Shown: piece after piece, positions 1 through 8,085 of the stretch
Position numbering within the stretch: position 1 is the first letter of the stretch
Layout: every line of letters begins with the position of its first letter
Assembly (NCBI GenBank): GCA_903825445.1
Contig: CAIKAS010000320.1
Coordinates: 25,189 to 89,188, forward strand
Length of the DNA: 64,000 nt
Source: an uncultured Acidobacteriia bacterium
GTDB lineage: Bacteria > Acidobacteriota > Terriglobia > Bryobacterales > Bryobacteraceae
Reading direction: 5' to 3'
Position numbers and translations under genes: made by a program
The notes under the pieces: generated by a model
The model's input: the letters and a program-made list of their open reading frames with translations, nothing else
Told to the model about the DNA's origin: nothing
Database searches by the model: none

Positions 1-1137
1 GGCATCCGCATGGCGCTTGAGTTCATTTTGGCCAATCCGCAGTTCGTCTTCCGTTTTGAGCACACACCACCCAACGCGGCGCCGGGCACGAATTTTCGCG
101 TGAGCGATGTCGAACTGGCATCGCGGCTTTCCTATTTCCTATGGAGCAGCGCCCCGGACGATCGTCTGCTGACCCTGGCTGCGGCCGGGCGACTGCACGA
201 ACCCAAACAGCTTGAAGCCGAGGTTCGACGCATGCTGGCAGACCCGCGCTCGGAAGCGCTGATTTCCAACTTCGCCGGTCAGTGGCTCTATCTGCGTAAC
301 CTGAAAAGCGCACAGCCCGACATTTTCACTTACCCCAACTTCGACGAAAACCTGCTTGATTCCATGCGGCGCGAAACGGAGTTGTTCTTCGGCAGCATCA
401 TGCACGAGGACCGGAACATCACCGATCTGCTCAGTGCCAACTACACGTATGTGGATGAGCGCCTCGCCCGTCACTACGGCATTCCCGATGTGGAAGGCAA
501 TCGCTTCCGCCGCGTCACGCTGACCGATCCAAATCGCTTTGGGTTGCTCGGCCAGGGGAGCATCCTCACCGTGACCTCCTTCGCCACGCGAACGTCGCCG
601 GTTGTGCGCGGGAAGTGGGTGCTGGAGAATATTATGGGCGCGCCGCCGCCAAATCCCCCGGCCAACGTTCCGCCGCTCAAGGAAGCCGCTGCGGGAACGA
701 AAGATGTTTCTGTCCGCGTGCGCCTCGAAGAGCATCACAAGAACCCCGTCTGCGCGGCCTGCCACACCAAGATGGACCCGATCGGTTTCGCTCTCGAGAA
801 TTTCGATGGCACCGGTGTCTGGCGAACACGTGACGGTCTCGATCCGATTGATGCGTCCGGGACGATGGTCGACGGCACGCCGGTCAACGGTCCCGCAAGT
901 CTGCGGGAGGCGCTGATGGCGCGCAGCGACGTGTTCATCCGCAACTTCACGCAGAGGCTTCTGACCTACGGTCTGGGCCGTGGCGTGGAGTATTACGACA
1001 TGCCTGCCGTGCGGGAAATCGATCGCGACGCCGCGAAAGAGAACAACCGTTTTTCCGCAATCATTCTCGGCATTGTGAAGAGTGTTCCATTCCAGATGCG
1101 GCGCGCCGAGTCCGCTCCCGCAAACGCAGCCGATTAG
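1..1137 (+). CDS. DUF1592/DUF1588/DUF1585 c-type cytochrome-like protein, C-terminal part
   Basis: The reading frame is open from base 1, so the true start lies outside the window; the ATG at base 10 is internal. Numbered from that ATG, the order is the end of DUF1592 (to about residue 105), DUF1588 (about 155-275, including a CAACH haem c-type motif followed by KMDPIGFALENFD) and DUF1585 (about 310-368, NFTQRLLTYGLGRG). These domains make up the large planctomycete/acidobacterial PSD1-type cytochrome proteins, normally 700-900 residues and exported, so roughly half the protein is seen. The gene lies 24 bp upstream of a DUF1552 gene, its usual partner. The molecular role of the pair is not established; a periplasmic redox role is inferred from the haem motif. 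Confidence 0.9.
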   Translation, partial: GIRMALEFILANPQFVFRFEHTPPNAAPGTNFRVSDVELASRLSYFLWSSAPDDRLLTLAAAGRLHEPKQLEAEVRRMLADPRSEALISNFAGQWLYLRNLKSAQPDIFTYPNFDENLLDSMRRETELFFGSIMHEDRNITDLLSANYTYVDERLARHYGIPDVEGNRFRRVTLTDPNRFGLLGQGSILTVTSFATRTSPVVRGKWVLENIMGAPPPNPPANVPPLKEAAAGTKDVSVRVRLEEHHKNPVCAACHTKMDPIGFALENFDGTGVWRTRDGLDPIDASGTMVDGTPVNGPASLREALMARSDVFIRNFTQRLLTYGLGRGVEYYDMPAVREIDRDAAKENNRFSAIILGIVKSVPFQMRRAESAPANAAD

Positions 1138-1161
1138 CACCTGAACGGAGATCTGAAAACC

Positions 1162-2538
1162 ATGTACGTCACCAAAAAGCATTTGTCACGCCGCACACTT
1201 CTGCGGGGCGCGGGCGTCGCACTGGCACTGCCGCTGCTCGATTCCATGGTCCCCGCGCAGACGCCGCTGCGTAAGACCGCGGCCGCCGGGCGCACGCGTT
1301 TCGCCGCCATCGAAATCGTTCACGGTGCTGCCGGAAGCACACTGGACGGCACTACCAAACACTACTGGTCGCCCGCCGGCGAGGGCTCGGATTTTGAAAT
1401 CACCCCGACTCTCCTGTCGCTGGCGCCATATCGGGACTACCTGACCATCGTCAGCGGTACGGATCTCAACAACGCCTCAGCGCTTTCGCCGCGCGAAGAA
1501 GGCGCTGATCATACGCGCTCATCGGCCGTCTTTCTGACCGCCGCGCATCCGAAGATGACCGAAGGCTCCGACATCTACCTCGGCACTTCCATCGACCAGA
1601 TTTATGCGCAGAAGGCGGGGCAGGAAACGCCGCTGCCTTCCATTCAGCTCTGCATCGAAGATGTTGGTTCGCTCTCCGGCGCCTGCGGGTATGGATACAG
1701 CTGCGTTTATGCCAACACGATCAGCTGGGCGTCGCCCACGCAGCCGCTGCCCATGGAAATCGATCCCCGCGTCGCCTTCGAACGCCTGTTTGGCGATGGC
1801 GCGACTCCGGCGGAACGGCTCGCGCGCAGGCAGGCGGATCGCAGCATTCTCGACACCATTCGGCAGGAGATGGCGCGCCTCACGAAAGGTCTCGACGCCA
1901 GCGATCGCGGTCGCCTCAACGATTATCTGGATAGTGTCCGGGAGATCGAAGCCCGTATCCAGAAGGTGGAAAAATATAACTCCAGCGGCGAAGCGCGCGC
2001 GTTACCCGAAGCGCCGGTCGGCGTGCCGGATTCGTTCGAAGAGCATGTAAAGCTGATGTTCGATCTCCAGGTGCTGGCGTTTATGACGGACACCACACGC
2101 GTCTCGTCGTTCAAGCTGAGCCGCGACGTGAGTTCACGCGTGTACCCGGAAAGCGGCGTCAAGTCTCCGTTCCATGGCCTCTCGCATCACGGAGAAAACA
2201 CCGATACCATCGCGGAATTCGCCAAGCTGAACCAGTACCACGTCAGCAAGGCGGCCTACTTTATCGACAAGCTGAAGAACACGCCGGATGGCGATGGCAA
2301 TCTGCTCGACCACTCGCTGGTACTCTACGGCAGCCCGATGGGCGACTCTCACATTCACGATCACAAGCGCCTGCCGATCTTCCTGGCAGGCAAAGCAAAC
2401 GGCCAGTTGCGTGGCAATCAGCATTTCCGCGCGCCCGATGGCACGCCGGCCGCGAATCTGCTTCTTTCGGTTCTGCGGAAACTCGGCGTGGAAGATGTGG
2501 CAAGCATTGGCGACAGCACAGGAGCACTGGCAATATGA
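1162..2538 (+). CDS. Tat-exported DUF1552 protein
   Basis: This 458-residue protein starts with a twin-arginine signal (SRRTLLRG followed by a hydrophobic stretch ending near AQ at residue 33), so it is predicted to be exported folded. The rest matches the DUF1552 family: a GSTLDG/YWSPAGEG-type start, a DLNN..S..EGADHTRSSAVFLT segment and a C-terminal GDSHIHDHKRLPIFLAG segment, typical of the family's alkaline phosphatase-like ends. A GGAG ribosome site precedes the ATG. It is sandwiched in the operon between the DUF1592 protein and an ankyrin protein, overlapping the latter by 4 bp (ATGA). Family function is unknown; the fixed pairing with DUF1592 suggests one periplasmic complex. Confidence 0.92.
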   Translation: MYVTKKHLSRRTLLRGAGVALALPLLDSMVPAQTPLRKTAAAGRTRFAAIEIVHGAAGSTLDGTTKHYWSPAGEGSDFEITPTLLSLAPYRDYLTIVSGTDLNNASALSPREEGADHTRSSAVFLTAAHPKMTEGSDIYLGTSIDQIYAQKAGQETPLPSIQLCIEDVGSLSGACGYGYSCVYANTISWASPTQPLPMEIDPRVAFERLFGDGATPAERLARRQADRSILDTIRQEMARLTKGLDASDRGRLNDYLDSVREIEARIQKVEKYNSSGEARALPEAPVGVPDSFEEHVKLMFDLQVLAFMTDTTRVSSFKLSRDVSSRVYPESGVKSPFHGLSHHGENTDTIAEFAKLNQYHVSKAAYFIDKLKNTPDGDGNLLDHSLVLYGSPMGDSHIHDHKRLPIFLAGKANGQLRGNQHFRAPDGTPAANLLLSVLRKLGVEDVASIGDSTGALAI

Positions 2539-4208
2539 GGAACAGAACCTGGTTATTGGCGGGCCTTGGAGTGGCCGGTCTCTGCACCGTAGGATTTTTA
2601 TTCGGACAGGCGGCCGGCGATGGCTTCACTCCACTGCATAAGGCTGTTTCAGAGGACGATCTCCCTGCCGTGAAGCGGCTTCTGGCGGCTGGGGCGGACG
2701 CACACGCGGCCACGATCCTCGGCCACGTGACGCCGCTGGCGCTCGCGGCCACCAACGGCGATGCCGCCATCATTCAGGCGCTGCTCACCGCGGGCGCCGG
2801 TGTGGAAGTTGCGAATGCTGACGGAGCTACACCGCTGATGCTTGCCGCGTCCTCCGGCAACGTGGATGCTATCAAGACACTGCTGGACCATGGTGCTTCG
2901 ATCAATGCGAAGGAACCACTGCGCGGAGAAACGCCGCTGATGTTCGCGGCGGGACGGAACCGCGCCTCGGCTGTGAAGTTTCTGATATCGCGCGGGTCTG
3001 ACCCCGCCGTCACAAGCACGGTCGTGAAGCTGGAAAGGCCGGCCTTTGACGAAGACGGGAACCCCATCGTGCAGGCCGGGCGCGGCGGCGGTGCGGCTGG
3101 CGGGACAGATGGCGCTGCAGGATCAAGTGGCGCGGCGGGTGGACGCGGTGGTCGCGGCGGTGGCGCACGCGCGGGGCGGGGTGGAGGAGCCGCTGGCGGC
3201 AGCGGCGCGGCAGGCGGTTTCGCGGGCGGGCGCGGTGGTGGAGGGGGCCGCGCGAAGTCGACTGCGGCCACTGTATCCGGTGGTATGACGGCCCTGTTGC
3301 TCGCAGCACGCAACGGTTACCTTGAAGCGTCGCGCGCTCTACTCGAAGCGGGCGCCGATGTAAACGAGGTCTGCGCGGGAGACAAGAGCTCTCCGATCGT
3401 GATCGCCATCGCCAACGGCCATTACGACTTGGCCAAATACCTGTTGGAACATGGCGCCGATCCAAATCTTGCCAGCATTGACGGCCTGGCGGCGCTCTAC
3501 GCGGTGGAAGACACCGAATATGCGGAGGTGGGCTGGGCTCCCAATCCGATCACGGGACAGGAAAAGACGACCTATCTGGAACTCTTGAAGTTGTTGCTCG
3601 ATCACAAGGCAGACCCCAACGCCCAGTTGCAAAAGGCTCTGTGGTTCCGCCCGACTTCGCACAACCAGGAATGGGTGGACAAGAAAGGTATCACGCCGTT
3701 CTGGCGGGCTGCTATGGCTACCGACGTTGCCGCCATGAAAATTCTTCTGGCGGGCGGCGCGGATCCGAAGATCGCCTCAGCCGAAGGCGTCACGCCGCTC
3801 ATGGTTGCGGCGGGGCTCGGCTGGGGTGCGAATGCGTCCCGCACGGTACCGGACGGCTGGCTCCCGGCGGTGCAGTTCCTTGTCACGGAGACGGGCGCGG
3901 ACGTGAATGCCAAAGATACCTACAATTACACGGCACTGCACGGCGCGGCCTACCGGGGAGATAACGAGGTGGTCAAGTATCTGGTTTCGAAAGGGGCGAA
4001 GCTTGACGTCCGCAGCAAATCCGGACAGACCTTAACGGACATGGCCAACGGTCCCATGGTGAATGCGCATTTGCCGATCGACCATCCGGACACGATTGCG
4101 CTGCTTGAAAGCTTCGGCGCTCCGCCGCCCGAAGTACCGGTGGCCGGCGCTCCAAAACAGGGCCGCAGTGCAGCGGCTGCTGCGGCTGCCGCTACCACGA
4201 CCAAATAA
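2535..4208 (+). CDS. Exported ankyrin-repeat protein with RGG-rich linker
   Basis: The start overlaps the preceding stop (ATGA), which implies translational coupling. Residues 1-28 form a hydrophobic signal or anchor. Ankyrin repeats (DGFTPLHKAV, GATPLMLAASSGN, ETPLMFAAGRNR, and so on) run from about 35 to 160 and again from about 245 to 530. Between them, about residues 178-240 are an insert made almost entirely of Gly, Ala and Arg (GGRGGRGG-like). The end is Ala-rich. Ankyrin proteins of this kind commonly follow DUF1592/DUF1552 genes in Acidobacteriota; a scaffolding role for the periplasmic cytochrome pair is inference. Base composition of the linker creates a long false proline-rich frame on the opposite strand. 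Confidence 0.9.
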   Translation: MRNRTWLLAGLGVAGLCTVGFLFGQAAGDGFTPLHKAVSEDDLPAVKRLLAAGADAHAATILGHVTPLALAATNGDAAIIQALLTAGAGVEVANADGATPLMLAASSGNVDAIKTLLDHGASINAKEPLRGETPLMFAAGRNRASAVKFLISRGSDPAVTSTVVKLERPAFDEDGNPIVQAGRGGGAAGGTDGAAGSSGAAGGRGGRGGGARAGRGGGAAGGSGAAGGFAGGRGGGGGRAKSTAATVSGGMTALLLAARNGYLEASRALLEAGADVNEVCAGDKSSPIVIAIANGHYDLAKYLLEHGADPNLASIDGLAALYAVEDTEYAEVGWAPNPITGQEKTTYLELLKLLLDHKADPNAQLQKALWFRPTSHNQEWVDKKGITPFWRAAMATDVAAMKILLAGGADPKIASAEGVTPLMVAAGLGWGANASRTVPDGWLPAVQFLVTETGADVNAKDTYNYTALHGAAYRGDNEVVKYLVSKGAKLDVRSKSGQTLTDMANGPMVNAHLPIDHPDTIALLESFGAPPPEVPVAGAPKQGRSAAAAAAAATTTK

Positions 4209-4231
4209 GATCCGGCAACGCGGAAACCCAG

Positions 4232-5050
4232 GTGAAGAACTTCAAATCAATTCTTGCTTCGGCGCTATTCCTCGCTCCCGCCCTGCTGGCGCAAACAAAG
4301 CCGCCGGTGGATTTCGAGCTGATGACATGGCCCGAAGTGAAGCAGGCCCTTGCGGACGGCAAAACCACCGCGCTGATCATGAACGGAGGCACGGAGCAGC
4401 GCGGTCCGCAGGGCGTGAACGGGGCACACACGCTCATCGTTCACAGGCTGGGGGTGGAAATAGCCGAGAAGCTTGGCAATGCGATCGTCGCTCCCGTTAT
4501 TCCGTTTTCGCCGAATCGCGCGAGTGCGGCGCTGCCCGGCACGATCGGCATTTCAACCGAGTTATTTGCCCGCCTGAACGAAGAAGTCGCGGAGCAGATG
4601 ATCACCAACGGCTTCAGGAACATCGTGTTTCTGGGCGATCACGGCGGAGGCCAGACGGAGCTCGCCGCAGTCGCGAAGAAGCTGAGTGAAAAGTACGCGG
4701 ACAAGGGCATTCGCGTGGTTCACGCCAATGAGTTCTACAGCAAAGTGGGAACGGACTTCGACAAGTGGCTCGCGGACAACGGCTACCCTGCTGGCTCCCA
4801 TGCCTCCGTGAAAGACACTTCGGAGTTACTTTATCTAGGCGGCGATAAGGGCTGGGTTCGTAAGGACCTGATTGCGACGGCGGTTGGCGACCCCGTTCGC
4901 AAACCGGGCGAGGCTCGTGACCCGAACGCCCCGCGCGTAAACAATGGAATCGAAGGCGATGCCCGCCGGTCCACTCCGGAAATCGGCAAGAAGGTTTCTG
5001 ATATTAAAGTCGATTACGCGGTCGCTCAGATCCGCCAACTGCTAAAGTGA
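4232..5050 (+). CDS. Secreted creatininase-family protein
   Basis: This is a 272-residue protein with a GTG start and a cleavable signal peptide (hydrophobic 5-18, cleavage near LLAQ). It has the creatininase/amidohydrolase layout: a GGTEQRGP motif near residue 51 and GDHGGGQTEL near residue 135. In characterised enzymes the first motif reads EQHGxH and ends in an Asp ligand. Here the His is Arg, the following His is Gln, and the Asp position is His, so several metal ligands are replaced. It may still hydrolyse an amide, or it may be a non-catalytic relative. It lies 23 bp after the ankyrin gene and overlaps the MFS gene by 4 bp (GTGA), so it belongs to the same operon. Confidence 0.85.
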   Translation: MKNFKSILASALFLAPALLAQTKPPVDFELMTWPEVKQALADGKTTALIMNGGTEQRGPQGVNGAHTLIVHRLGVEIAEKLGNAIVAPVIPFSPNRASAALPGTIGISTELFARLNEEVAEQMITNGFRNIVFLGDHGGGQTELAAVAKKLSEKYADKGIRVVHANEFYSKVGTDFDKWLADNGYPAGSHASVKDTSELLYLGGDKGWVRKDLIATAVGDPVRKPGEARDPNAPRVNNGIEGDARRSTPEIGKKVSDIKVDYAVAQIRQLLK

Positions 5051-6474
5051 GCGTTCTGAGCGAATCAGCGTCAGTCACGCAATCGGGAGAGCCGGAGGAG
5101 CGTCCTCAGTCCGCTATTCGGGAAACTCCGACCAACACGCGGCGCACCATTGTTACCTTTGGCGCGTCAATCGCATTTTTGTCTTTTCTGGACCGGGCCG
5201 CCATCAGCCAGGCGGCTCCTTCCATCTCGCGCGAGATGCATTTGTCGCCGGCGCAGATGGGACTGGTGTTTTCCGCGTTCGGCTTCACGTACGCGGCGTT
5301 TGAAATGCCGAGCGGGTGGCTTTGCGACCGGTTCGGAGTGCGGAATCTTCTCACCAGAGTAGTTATGCTGTGGTCGGTTTTCACCGCAGTGACAGGCGGT
5401 GCGTGGAACTTCCCCTCCCTGTTTGTCAGTCGGTTGTTGTTTGGCGCTGGAGAGTCCGGCTGCTTCCCAGGCCTCGCCTCCATGTTCCGTACATGGCTGC
5501 CGCCCCGCGAGCGAAATTCAGCGGAAGGAATTAAAGCGGCCTGCGCGCGATGGGGCGCGGCCATCGCCCCCGCTTTGATCACGGGTCTCTATGTCTGGTT
5601 CACGTGGCGACAGGTCTTCGTACTGCTCGGCCTGCTGGGCGTGGCACTGGGGGTTATCTTCGTGCGGTGGTACCGGGACGATCCTCGCCTGCACCCTTCG
5701 GTGAACGCCGCTGAATTGGCGCTCTTGCCTGTTCCGAAGACCCGTTCCGCATCGCATGGCAGCGGCACCGCGTGGAAGGCGATCGTCGCTTCGAGGAGCG
5801 TCTGGGCGCTCGGCTTGCAGTGGTTCGCCCATTATTATGGCTTCTACTTCTATATCACCTGGTTGCCCCTGTATCTCTATCGCGTACGAGGCCTGGATCT
5901 CCGTCATGGCGCTCTGGCAGCCGGCCTGCCCTTATTTACCGCGGGATTAGGCAGTCTGTTCGCAGGCTGGGCGACTTCGGCCCTCACAGCGCGCGTCGGC
6001 GGCACCGGTCGTGCTCGCAAACTGATGGGCTACATCTCTTACGGTGGCGCTGCGGCGCTGCTGCTCTTGTTTACTTGGGTGTCGAATCCGGTACTGGCGC
6101 TGATTGCCATGAGCTTGTCGAGCTTCGCCGCCGAATTTAGTGGCCCGATTTCGTGGACCACCGCCATGGACATCGGCGGAGAAAACGTCGGCTCCGTCGC
6201 TGGTTTTATGAATACTCTCGGTCAACTTGGCGCCAGCGTCGCGCCGGCAGTTACCGGTTTTCTGCTCCAGCTAACTGGTAATGGCTGGAATTTTACGTTC
6301 TACGCATCGGCTCTGATCTACGCAGCGGGCGCGCTGTGCTGGATGATGATCGACCCGACCGCACCACTCAACATCAGTGAGCCTCCACAGGGCTCAAATG
6401 GATATCGAGAGCAGGGCCAAGACATCTCAGTCTGCTACGGACGTTTAGAGAGCCAGAACAGCGGTACCCGATGA
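5047..6474 (+). CDS. MFS transporter, anion:cation symporter-type
   Basis: This is a 475-residue membrane protein with about 12 hydrophobic segments. It starts at a GTG that overlaps the creatininase stop. The first half has FLDRAAISQAAPSI in TM1 and GWLCDRFGVR in the TM2-3 loop, the MFS motif A region. This pattern is typical of the ACS family (hexuronate, glucarate, phthalate and sialate transporters). The substrate cannot be read from sequence. Its place at the end of the DUF1592-DUF1552-ankyrin-creatininase operon suggests uptake of a product released by the secreted enzymes. The last 35 residues are polar and unlike the family. Confidence 0.9.
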   Translation: MSVLSESASVTQSGEPEERPQSAIRETPTNTRRTIVTFGASIAFLSFLDRAAISQAAPSISREMHLSPAQMGLVFSAFGFTYAAFEMPSGWLCDRFGVRNLLTRVVMLWSVFTAVTGGAWNFPSLFVSRLLFGAGESGCFPGLASMFRTWLPPRERNSAEGIKAACARWGAAIAPALITGLYVWFTWRQVFVLLGLLGVALGVIFVRWYRDDPRLHPSVNAAELALLPVPKTRSASHGSGTAWKAIVASRSVWALGLQWFAHYYGFYFYITWLPLYLYRVRGLDLRHGALAAGLPLFTAGLGSLFAGWATSALTARVGGTGRARKLMGYISYGGAAALLLLFTWVSNPVLALIAMSLSSFAAEFSGPISWTTAMDIGGENVGSVAGFMNTLGQLGASVAPAVTGFLLQLTGNGWNFTFYASALIYAAGALCWMMIDPTAPLNISEPPQGSNGYREQGQDISVCYGRLESQNSGTR

Positions 6475-6507
6475 GTGAACGAAAGGCAGCGAGGATTCCG
6501 TTGGCTT

Positions 6508-6903
6508 CTATTTCTTCGACGGCTCTACGTTGTCGCGGAGAAAGGAGGCGTAGTCGTCCTCTTCGAGAGTGCCCGCTGCCAATTCCAAGACAGCCTGCGC
6601 GGCATCTTCCTCGCTGGCGATGAAACGATAACCGTTGAGTTCAAGGAACAAGATTCCCACTACGAAGCCGGTGCGTTTGTTGCCGTCGACGAAGGGATGG
6701 TTGCGGACTATCCCGGCAGTGTAGACGGTCGCCATATCTATCACGTCCGCGGCATCGGCATAGGCAAAATGCTGTTGCGGCCGAGCCAGCGCCGATCTCA
6801 ACAAACCAACATCCCGAAGGCCCGACGCGCCGCCATGCAGGGCAAGCAGACGGTCATGGATGGCAAGCGCGTCCCGTTCCTCGATCCAGATCGGCTCTCT
6901 CAC
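6508..6903 (-). CDS. doc: Doc/Fic-type death-on-curing toxin
   Basis: This is a 131-residue protein with the Fic signature HPFVDGNKRTGF (about residues 68-79), as in Doc toxins, which phosphorylate EF-Tu in the characterised P1 case. The N-terminal LHGGASGLRDVGLLRSALARPQQ is also typical of Doc. The catalytic His, Asp, Gly-Asn-Lys-Arg are all present, so it looks active. Its ATG overlaps the antitoxin stop by 4 bp, so the two form one operon read leftwards. Loss-of-function signs such as frameshifts are absent, unlike the neighbouring VapBC-like pair. Confidence 0.9.
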   Translation of the reverse strand: MREPIWIEERDALAIHDRLLALHGGASGLRDVGLLRSALARPQQHFAYADAADVIDMATVYTAGIVRNHPFVDGNKRTGFVVGILFLELNGYRFIASEEDAAQAVLELAAGTLEEDDYASFLRDNVEPSKK

Positions 6904-7127
6904 TTGGCAAGAACGTGCAATGTATTGCGATAGCGGCTTATTATATCGTCGGCTTTAGTCATTTTATTTTGGAAGCCGGGATCGTACGGCGTGAGCTTGT
7001 AGGTACCGTCCGGAGCTTCAATCAGGAAAACAGCTTCGCCGTCAGCGGCGTGCAAGCGGTTGATGACTTCCTTCGGCAGGACGACGCCCAGCGAGTTCCC
7101 GAATTTGCGGATCTTCAGTTCAACCAT
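6900..7127 (-). CDS. AbrB/MazE-type antitoxin of the Doc pair
   Basis: This 75-residue protein begins with the swapped-hairpin AbrB DNA-binding fold (ELKIRKFGNSLGVVLPKEVINRL, residues 3-25), followed by a short C-terminal tail that would bind the toxin. A CGGAGG ribosome site lies 7 nt upstream of the ATG. It precedes and overlaps doc by 4 bp. Classical Doc is paired with Phd; here the antitoxin is of a different fold, an exchange seen in other genomes. A perfect inverted repeat just upstream (7142-7161) is the probable autoregulatory operator. Confidence 0.88.
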   Translation of the reverse strand: MVELKIRKFGNSLGVVLPKEVINRLHAADGEAVFLIEAPDGTYKLTPYDPGFQNKMTKADDIISRYRNTLHVLAK

Positions 7128-7141
7128 GGCGGGCCTCCGAT

Positions 7142-7161
7142 GTTATTACTATTGTAATAAC
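7142..7161. promoter_or_regulatory. Perfect inverted repeat, probable antitoxin operator
   Basis: GTTATTAC-TATT-GTAATAAC is an exact 8-4-8 palindrome, AT-rich in GC-rich surroundings. It lies 14 bp upstream of the start of the leftward AbrB antitoxin. This is where a toxin-antitoxin complex would bind to repress its own promoter. The assignment rests on position and symmetry. Confidence 0.7.
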
Positions 7162-7460
7162 TTTTTGGGTGCATGGCAAGAGAAATGAATTTGCGGACTC
7201 CTTTCGAGCGGGTACGGTTCGAAAACAGATTACGCGATGCTGTTCAAGACCTGAGGCCAGATCGATACAGACTGTTAAGGCGGGCGTTGGATACCCGGAC
7301 TTTTCCCGAGCAAGCGGCTTGAGATATTACGCTGCCGTCACCATCCGAGATGCTGCTGAATGACTTGATGAACTGTTGAGGAGCCGCAGTTTATTGGTGT
7401 AATACGGATCGCCCGGGGCGATCCATATCTCCGCGCATCAGTCTTTCTCTGTACTCGCCG
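7162..7460. other. Gene-free stretch with a hairpin
   Basis: No coding region is recognised. A dyad at 7406-7424 (GGATCGCCC-G-GGGCGATCC) could form a strong hairpin, but no T-run follows on either strand, so it is not a clear terminator. It lies 36 bp beyond the end of the leftward DUF3018 gene. Confidence 0.4.
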
Positions 7461-7688
7461 CTACCACCGGAATCCCGGGGAGCGAGGGGAGATGGAAATG
7501 GAATCGATGAATGCCTGGTCTTCCTTTGCTCCGGGGCTGCGATTGGCCGCGAGGCAGGCGCGACGAGCCGGGGCAATGAAGGCGGGCGAATCCATATCCG
7601 GAAGCCACATTTTGTGCAGCCGCATTCCCTTGCGCGGGTGGGCGCGACGGGCGGGAGCGGACGGCTTCGCGGTGTTAGGCCGGGGCAT
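7461..7688 (-). CDS. Orphan DUF3018/MazE-family antitoxin-like protein, copy 1
   Basis: This is a 75-residue protein whose core (GMRLHKMWLPDMDSPAFI, then KEDQAFIDSIS) fits the DUF3018 'antitoxin MazE' family, whose usual core is a Gly-x-Arg-Pro-x-x-Ile-Trp-x-Pro-Asp motif plus an acidic C-terminus. It is strongly similar along its whole length to the protein at 7796-8023, so the two arose by tandem duplication. No toxin gene follows on the same strand. There is no clear Shine-Dalgarno sequence, and both copies share similar bases (GCTAAAC..AA) just before the ATG. Functionality is uncertain. Confidence 0.65.
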   Translation of the reverse strand: MPRPNTAKPSAPARRAHPRKGMRLHKMWLPDMDSPAFIAPARRACLAANRSPGAKEDQAFIDSISISPRSPGFRW

Positions 7689-8040
7689 GGCTTTAGTTTA
7701 GCGCCAATTCAGAAGGTTGAGAGACTCGATTCTGGTCCCAGGCAGGGACTGCCCGCGACGAGCGAGAGTCGCCGCGCTTTATTTACTGCCCGCAGCTACC
7801 TGCGGAATTCAGGAAGCGAGGGCAGGATTGAGATGGAATCGATGAAGTCTTGATCTTCCTTCGCTCCCGGACTGCGATTGGCTGCGAGGGACTGGCTGCG
7901 GGCCTCACGGATGAATTCGGGAGAGTCCATGTCCGGAAGCCACATTTTGTCCAGCCGCATTCCCTTGGGCGGGTGGGCGCGACGGACGGGGGCGGGTGGC
8001 TCGCGGTGTTCGGGCCGGGGCATGGTTCTTGTTTAGCGCG
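7490..8040. repeat. Direct duplication of about 210 bp carrying two antitoxin genes
   Basis: About 7495-7705 and 7830-8040 are direct repeats at the DNA level: GAAATGGAATCGATGAA versus GAGATGGAATCGATGAA at the left end, CCGGAAGCCACATTTTGT shared in the middle, and GGCCGGGGCATGG near the right end. The divergence is enough to show that the duplication is not recent. Confidence 0.75.
7796..8023 (-). CDS. Orphan DUF3018/MazE-family antitoxin-like protein, copy 2
   Basis: This is a 75-residue paralogue of the protein at 7461-7688, with roughly three quarters of residues identical by eye. The core is GMRLDKMWLPDMDSPEF, followed by REARSQSLAANRSPGAKEDQDFIDSIS, and it is nearer the DUF3018 consensus than copy 1. 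The 107 bp separating the copies hold no toxin reading frame. Normally a MazF/PemK-like toxin follows such genes; here only a second antitoxin does. Possible readings are anti-addiction antitoxins or leftovers of lost modules. Confidence 0.68.
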   Translation of the reverse strand: MPRPEHREPPAPVRRAHPPKGMRLDKMWLPDMDSPEFIREARSQSLAANRSPGAKEDQDFIDSISILPSLPEFRR

Positions 8041-8085
8041 ATATCGGGGAACGGCGTTCGGTGAAGTCCCTGGCTGTCCGAGCTG

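Noticed and set aside
139..1182. A 347-codon minus-strand frame opposite the DUF1592 gene
   Set aside because: The plus strand carries clear DUF1588 and DUF1585 motifs; the minus frame has none.
2774..3313. Proline/alanine-rich minus-strand frame in the ankyrin gene
   Set aside because: It is the complement of the Gly/Arg-rich linker and not an independent protein.
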